64,000 bases of DNA from Olivibacter domesticus (GTDB taxonomy: Bacteria > Bacteroidota > Bacteroidia > Sphingobacteriales > Sphingobacteriaceae). The translations under genes and the position numbers were made by a program. Location: the NCBI RefSeq assembly GCF_900109575.1, contig NZ_FOAF01000010.1, forward strand, positions 1 to 64,000, in the 5' to 3' direction. Under the pieces are notes generated by a model. It ran no database searches, was not told the origin of the DNA, and saw only the letters and a list, made by a program, of their open reading frames with translations. Each line of letters starts with the position of its first letter. Positions within the stretch are counted from its first letter, which is position 1. Positions 62,700 to 64,000 of this stretch are shown piece after piece.

Positions 62700-63554
62700 C
62701 TATCCAAAAAAGTAAATATCCAAAAGAAAAAATGCGGCAAAAATCACAGAAGCAACCCCATTGGTAGTCATAAATGCCCGGTTAACCCTCCGAAGATCGG
62801 TAGGACTTACAATCAAGTGCTGGTAAACCAAAAGGCAGCAATAAAAAATCACTCCTATTATATAGAACCAGCTAAGGTGCATGTAAAACATGGGAATAAT
62901 GATACAAATAGCAGATAAGATATGTAATGCTTCTGATATTCTAAGAGCACCTTTTTTTCCGAAGTAGGCCGGTATCGAGTTAAGGTTATTTGCCCGGTCA
63001 AATTCTTCGTCTTGTAATGCATAGATAATGTCAAAGCCACTTACCCAAAACAATACAGAAAAAGTGTACATCACAGGAACAATATTAAAACTACCTGTAA
63101 CTACAAGATAAGCTCCCAAAGGCGCCAGTCCCAACCCTAATCCAAGAACTAAATGGCAAAGAGGGGTTATACGTTTGGTGTAGCTATAAAACAACACTAC
63201 AAAAAGCGCAACAGGAGATAGGTAAAAACATATTGGATTGATGAAATAAGTTGCTGCGATAAAAATTATGCAGTTTATGAAGGTAAAGAGTAATGCTTTT
63301 TGCGCACTTATCCGACCTGCAGGAATATCGCGCATAGCCGTACGTGGATTCCGTGCGTCAATATCCCGGTCGAGATATCGATTAAATGCCATTGCCGAAT
63401 TACGAGCAGTAACCATGCAGATCAGCATGAGTACCAACAGTATCCAATTGAAGGGATTGTCGGTCGTATGCACTGCTAAGAAAAAACCTATAAACGCAAA
63501 AGGCATAGCGAAAATGCTATGTGCAAAAAGAACCAAAGAGAGGTATTTCTTCAT
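62700..63554 (-). CDS. UbiA-type prenyltransferase
   Basis: Membrane enzyme of 284 residues with about eight helices. Both aspartate-rich motifs are visible: NRYLDRDIDARNPRT near residue 60 and DEEFDRANN near residue 185. The sequence fits the 4-hydroxybenzoate polyprenyltransferase (UbiA/MqnP) group; as Bacteroidota use menaquinone, MqnP of the futalosine route or a related acceptor is more likely than ubiquinone synthesis (inference). Seven bases separate it from engB upstream. Confidence 0.85.
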   Translation of the reverse strand: MKKYLSLVLFAHSIFAMPFAFIGFFLAVHTTDNPFNWILLVLMLICMVTARNSAMAFNRYLDRDIDARNPRTAMRDIPAGRISAQKALLFTFINCIIFIAATYFINPICFYLSPVALFVVLFYSYTKRITPLCHLVLGLGLGLAPLGAYLVVTGSFNIVPVMYTFSVLFWVSGFDIIYALQDEEFDRANNLNSIPAYFGKKGALRISEALHILSAICIIIPMFYMHLSWFYIIGVIFYCCLLVYQHLIVSPTDLRRVNRAFMTTNGVASVIFAAFFLLDIYFFG

Positions 63555-63561
63555 CTATATA

Positions 63562-64000
63562 TTAATGCTCTATAGTAAATTTTAGATTTACATCATTTAT
63601 TAATGTTAGCACATCATCGCAACCTAAACGGTTTTCTGCTGATGTAAGATAATGCGCAGGTATTTCTTCAAACCATTGTGCCAGGGCCTTGTGAAAAAGC
63701 ACAATATTTTGATCAGATTTTAGATGTGATTGTTTGTCTGCTTTGGTAAATATAAGGATAAAAGGAATACCTTTATCACCAAGCATATAACAGAAGTCCA
63801 AATCAATTTTTTGCGGTTTCAGGCGGCTATCTATTAATACGAATACGCACTGGAGGTTTTCTCTCGAAAAGAGATATTTTTTAATAAATTTTCCCCATTC
63901 TGCCCGATTATCTCTTGAGGTTTTAGCGTAGCCGTAACCCGGTAAATCTACTAGATACCAGTCTTTATTAATCAGAAAGTGATTGATTAGCTGCGTTTTG
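63562..64000 (-). CDS. engB: GTP-binding protein EngB/YsxC, 5' part beyond window
   Basis: Ribosome assembly GTPase. The visible C-terminal 145 residues contain the G3 motif in WYLVDLPGYGYAKTSRDNRA, SRENLQCVFVLIDSRL, G4 in ILIFTKADKQ and G5 in LTSAENRLG. The N-terminal P-loop lies past the window edge, so the gene is cut by the window, not damaged. Upstream of a UbiA-type gene on the same strand. Confidence 0.92.
   Translation of the reverse strand, partial: KTQLINHFLINKDWYLVDLPGYGYAKTSRDNRAEWGKFIKKYLFSRENLQCVFVLIDSRLKPQKIDLDFCYMLGDKGIPFILIFTKADKQSHLKSDQNIVLFHKALAQWFEEIPAHYLTSAENRLGCDDVLTLINDVNLKFTIEH

Overview
The window looks like a contiguous piece of chromosome from a member of the Bacteroidota, most likely a Sphingobacteriaceae-type bacterium (Sphingobacterium, Pedobacter or Olivibacter relatives). 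Grounds: low-to-moderate GC; promoters of the Bacteroidota type (TAnnTTTG -7 box); few Shine-Dalgarno sequences; an F-type ATP synthase cluster AtpZ-(subunit I-like)-BEFHAG without atpD/atpC and with a signal-peptide-bearing AtpB; Gld/Spr family proteins; DUF4271 next to hemD; a YtxJ bacilliredoxin; and a KhtTU pair. The taxonomic call is inference from gene content. I see no rRNA, tRNA, CRISPR array, intact insertion sequence, prophage or plasmid function. Almost all of it is housekeeping DNA; the interest lies between the genes.

Layout. 1-8.9 kb: an RluB-type pseudouridine synthase with a long repeated basic N-terminus, a lytic transglycosylase, uvrA with a DUF59 Fe-S assembly gene and an MgtC-like gene, then khtT-khtU (minus). 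8.9-9.5 kb: a broken methionine synthase locus in which promoter, the front of a cobalamin riboswitch, the last 79 codons of metE and a terminator survive. 9.5-12.8 kb: nnr, lipA, osmC, ytxJ. 12.8-15.1 kb (minus): TPR membrane protein, ribH, an unlisted 39-residue lipoprotein and a secreted protein. 15.4-16.9 kb: recF-dciA. 16.9-19.1 kb (minus): DUF1599, DoxX-like and aroK. 19.3-26.3 kb: folP, a BNR-repeat protein, MFS permease, M42 peptidase, a 2OG-Fe(II) oxygenase and gabD. 26.5-30.8 kb: DUF4271, hemD, gldK, gldN. 30.8-37.7 kb (minus): sprE/porW-like, a class A PBP, uvrC. 38.1-44.1 kb: ATP synthase. 44.1-50.3 kb: P4-type phosphatase, small membrane protein, unknown secreted protein, gldB, a beta-barrel protein, nadE, DUF4136 lipoprotein. 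50.4-53.4 kb (minus): rsmI, PH-SHOCT protein, lnt. 53.5-64 kb: serS, FAD oxidoreductase, unknown protein, M49 peptidase, HAD phosphatase, LOG-type protein, M3 peptidase, a UbiA-type prenyltransferase and the 3' part of engB.

Non-coding structure. Two copies of a short element with matching terminal inverted repeats (AACCTGAATTC...GAATTCAGGTT) lie 14 kb apart in opposite orientation; one is an internally deleted form of the other, as expected of a MITE. Several other intergenic gaps carry degenerate short-word repeats. gldK, gldN, sprE and gldB suggest parts of a gliding/type IX secretion apparatus, but gldL and gldM are missing between gldK and gldN. A 26-bp-arm perfect palindrome follows the transglycosylase gene, and a terminator-like hairpin splits atpE from atpF.
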